This document shows, piece by piece, positions 62,316 to 64,000 of a stretch of 64,000 nt of DNA. The stretch is taken from positions 3,224,001 to 3,288,000 of the forward strand of contig NZ_CP178208.1 of NCBI RefSeq assembly GCF_047219225.1. Reading direction: 5' to 3'. Below the pieces are notes generated by a model, which worked only from the letters and a program-made list of their open reading frames with translations, was not told the origin of the DNA and did no database searches. Position 1 is the stretch's first letter. The number at the start of each line of letters is the position of its first letter. Made by a program: the position numbers and the translations under genes. This stretch comes from IMCC45349 sp047219225. GTDB taxonomy: Bacteria > Bacteroidota > Bacteroidia > Flavobacteriales > Flavobacteriaceae.

Positions 62316-63314
62316 ATGAAATCATTTAAAACCTACCTTATTGCTGTTGTAGCTTTAGCCTTTACCTTAGAGAGTTACGCACAATATACCGAAGTTATAA
62401 ACTCGAATAGACCAGGTGTTTCTAAAAGTGCTTTTTCAGTTGGTACAAACGTAGCACAGTTTGAAGTTGGTCCATATATTTTAAAAGAAGAACGTACACC
62501 AGCAACAAGCTATGAAGTATCAGGTTTTGGAGTTGATTTTGCTGCACGCTACGGATTGTTATTTGAAGAATTAGAAATTAATATCGAAGGAACGTTTCAA
62601 AGTGATACTAAAAAATATATTTCAAGTATTACATCAGAAGACAAACGCTCAAACTTTAAAAACTTAACTATTGGAGCTAAGTATTTAGTTTACGACCCTT
62701 ATAAAAACGCTGAGGAAGAACAACCAAACTTATATAGTTACCATGCAAATAGAGGTTTTAAATGGAAAAACTTAATTCCTGCTGTAGCTGTTTATGCAGG
62801 TATAAATTATGATACTAAACAAAATCCTTATACTGCTCCAGGAGTTGAAGGTATTAGCCCAAAAGTGATGGTTGCTACTCAAAATAATTTTGCTGGAGGT
62901 TGGGTATTAGTTACAAATTTAGCAATGGACAGAATTGGTACTGACCAATCCGATTTTCAATATGTAATTACCTTAACACATTCTTTCAATCCAAAATGGG
63001 TTGTTTTTGGTGAAACTCAAGGGGTAAAAAGTGATTTTTATGCCGATAACTTATTTAGATTTGGAGGAGGTTACTTATTAGGTAAGGATTTACAATTAGA
63101 TACTGCCTTAACTTTTAATACAAAAGATACACCTTCTGTATTTGGTATTAATTTTGGAGCATCATACAGGTTAGATTTTCATGTAGACAAAGAAATTGAC
63201 AATGGTTCAGATGCTGATGCCGAAGGAGAAAGACGTGCAAGAAAAAAAGGAAAAAAGAAGAAAAAGAGAAAGAAAAAAGAAGACGATTTTAATGATGATG
63301 GTTCTGGCTTATGA
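62316..63314 (+). CDS. Outer-membrane beta-barrel protein ('transporter' family)
   Basis: 332 aa. Signal peptide ends near 'LESYAQ'. 'INSNRPGVSKSAFSVGTNVA' and 'QFEVGPYILKEE' are typical of the Phenol_MetA_deg-like 'transporter' family in Flavobacteriaceae. Strands continue to 'INFGASYRLDFHV'. The protein then ends in a very basic Lys/Arg stretch (RARKKGKKKKKRKKKEDDFN), unusual after a barrel and likely periplasmic. The stop overlaps the next gene by 4 bases (ATGA), so the two are coupled. Confidence 0.8.
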   Translation: MKSFKTYLIAVVALAFTLESYAQYTEVINSNRPGVSKSAFSVGTNVAQFEVGPYILKEERTPATSYEVSGFGVDFAARYGLLFEELEINIEGTFQSDTKKYISSITSEDKRSNFKNLTIGAKYLVYDPYKNAEEEQPNLYSYHANRGFKWKNLIPAVAVYAGINYDTKQNPYTAPGVEGISPKVMVATQNNFAGGWVLVTNLAMDRIGTDQSDFQYVITLTHSFNPKWVVFGETQGVKSDFYADNLFRFGGGYLLGKDLQLDTALTFNTKDTPSVFGINFGASYRLDFHVDKEIDNGSDADAEGERRARKKGKKKKKRKKKEDDFNDDGSGL

Positions 63315-64000
63315 TTACAATTAAAGAAGTCACAACTAAAAGAGAAACCAAAGCCTTTGTAAAATTTCCTTTTAGTCTATATAAAGATTCAAAATATTGG
63401 GTACCTCCAATAATTAGTCAAGAAGTTAAAACTTTTGACAAAAACGAAAACCCTGTTTTTAATGATGCCGAAGCTAGACTATTTCTAGCTTATAGAGGTA
63501 ATACTATAGTTGGTCGTGTAGCTGCAATTATTAACTGGCTTGAAGTTAAAGGTCAAGACTTAAAAAAAATGCGCTTTGGCTGGTTTGATGTTATTGACGA
63601 CATTGAAGTTACCAAAGCTCTTTTAGATAAAGTACATGAAATTGGTAAGGCTCAAAACCTTGAATATATTGAAGGCCCTGTAGGTTTTTCTAATCTAGAT
63701 AAAGTTGGTGTATTAACACATGGTTTTGATGAAATTGGTACTATGATAACTTGGTATAATCATCCTTACTACTCAAAACACTTTGAAACTCTTGGTTATA
63801 AAGTTGAAAAAGAATATCTAGAGAATAAGCATGCTTTTAGCGATATTACCAAAGATAGTTTTGATAGAATTCAAGCTATTATAAAAAAACGCTATAAGCT
63901 AAATGCTCTTAACTTTACAAAAACAAGCGAGGTAATGCCATATACTGATAAGATGTTTGACTTATTTAACGAAAGCTATGCGTCTTTATCTTCTTTTGTT
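63311..64000 (+). CDS. GNAT-like acyltransferase-related protein (3' partial)
   Basis: 230 codons are visible from the ATG at 63311; the frame runs off the window. 'MITIKEVTTKRETKAFVKFP' and 'YKDSKYWVPPIISQEVKTFD' begin a family with GNAT-like features: 'EARLFLAYRGNTIVGRVAAI' is a strand-loop-strand typical of the acetyl-CoA fold. 'LEYIEGPVGFSNLDKVGVLT' and 'YNHPYYSKHFETLGYKVEKE' follow. Related proteins are called 'GTP cyclohydrolase' or hypothetical in databases; I do not see cyclohydrolase motifs. Translationally coupled to the barrel gene by a 4-base overlap. Confidence 0.75.
   Translation, partial: MITIKEVTTKRETKAFVKFPFSLYKDSKYWVPPIISQEVKTFDKNENPVFNDAEARLFLAYRGNTIVGRVAAIINWLEVKGQDLKKMRFGWFDVIDDIEVTKALLDKVHEIGKAQNLEYIEGPVGFSNLDKVGVLTHGFDEIGTMITWYNHPYYSKHFETLGYKVEKEYLENKHAFSDITKDSFDRIQAIIKKRYKLNALNFTKTSEVMPYTDKMFDLFNESYASLSSFV

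Noticed and set aside
63311..64000. GTP cyclohydrolase name used for relatives
   Set aside because: The zinc and catalytic motifs that are visible in the true folE at 26647-27243 are absent.

Overview
The window is chromosomal DNA of a Flavobacteriaceae bacterium (phylum Bacteroidota). This follows from the very low G+C, the near absence of Shine-Dalgarno sites, promoters of the TTG-N17-23-TANNTTTG type, many short 'MKK...C' lipoproteins, TonB receptors with a CarboxypepD_reg domain, and families typical of the group (DUF5916, DUF3667, DUF4834, TIGR02757, BatA). The gene set resembles marine genera such as Winogradskyella, Olleya or Lacinutrix, but that is inference. I see no rRNA, tRNA, CRISPR array, IS element or prophage.

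Layout. 1-2608: end of a capsule/exopolysaccharide export operon (Wza-like tail, Wzc-like tyrosine kinase). 2617-9489: housekeeping genes (proline dehydrogenase, aroB, a DinB-like protein, an Lrp regulator, an M14 peptidase, an XRE regulator, TerC). 9562-15789: topoisomerase IV (parE, small membrane protein, parC) and ychF, all on the minus strand. 15883-23056: a secreted CarboxypepD_reg protein, ferredoxin divergent from a LuxC-like acyl-CoA reductase, serC, a D-3-phosphoglycerate-dehydrogenase-like gene, and DUF937. 23092-27243: a small operon ending in a His/Asp-rich TonB receptor (probably metal uptake), then folE. 27465-37195: DUF5916 outer-membrane protein, a LolD-like ATPase, a serine hydrolase, TIGR02757, an S10 peptidase, an Asp-box lipoprotein and a glycosyltransferase. 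37300-42266: a tight operon starting with a BatA-like protein and a degenerate dihydroorotase. 42263-51190: an MBL-fold hydrolase, an unknown conserved protein, PrxQ, a cysteine-free endonuclease III, an ECF sigma factor, uvrA and DUF3667. 56653-64000: a flippase, glycosyltransferase and YfhO operon, DUF4834, and an outer-membrane protein coupled to a GNAT-like gene.

The clearest accessory region is 52030-55367, between two paralogous secreted repeat proteins (51358 and 55395). These paralogs share a sigma-54-like promoter signature and a 3'-UTR motif. Inside is a 276-residue protein (54359-55189, minus) whose layout, judged by eye, resembles a gasdermin pore-forming domain. It has two amphipathic beta-hairpins and a final 'GGVLAYRVAGVRL' strand like that of animal gasdermins. 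Next to it is a two-gene unit: a Zn-ribbon-like protein, then a winged-helix/TM/coiled-coil protein. The gasdermin-like gene and this unit are preceded by near-copies of the same ~70-bp promoter, with a TACGTA-type inverted repeat and TTG-N20-TARCTTCG. The two-gene unit is bracketed by inverted copies of GTTGyAGTGCrTTA, one of them ending an attC-like nested palindrome. I propose this as a co-regulated candidate defence or cell-death module. It lacks a recognisable protease and the homology is unproven.

A second regulatory observation is an exact TTTAC-N4-GTAAA inverted repeat. It occurs around the XRE gene (two exact and two near copies) and again in the promoter spacer of the unknown conserved gene at 43632, suggesting a small XRE regulon.
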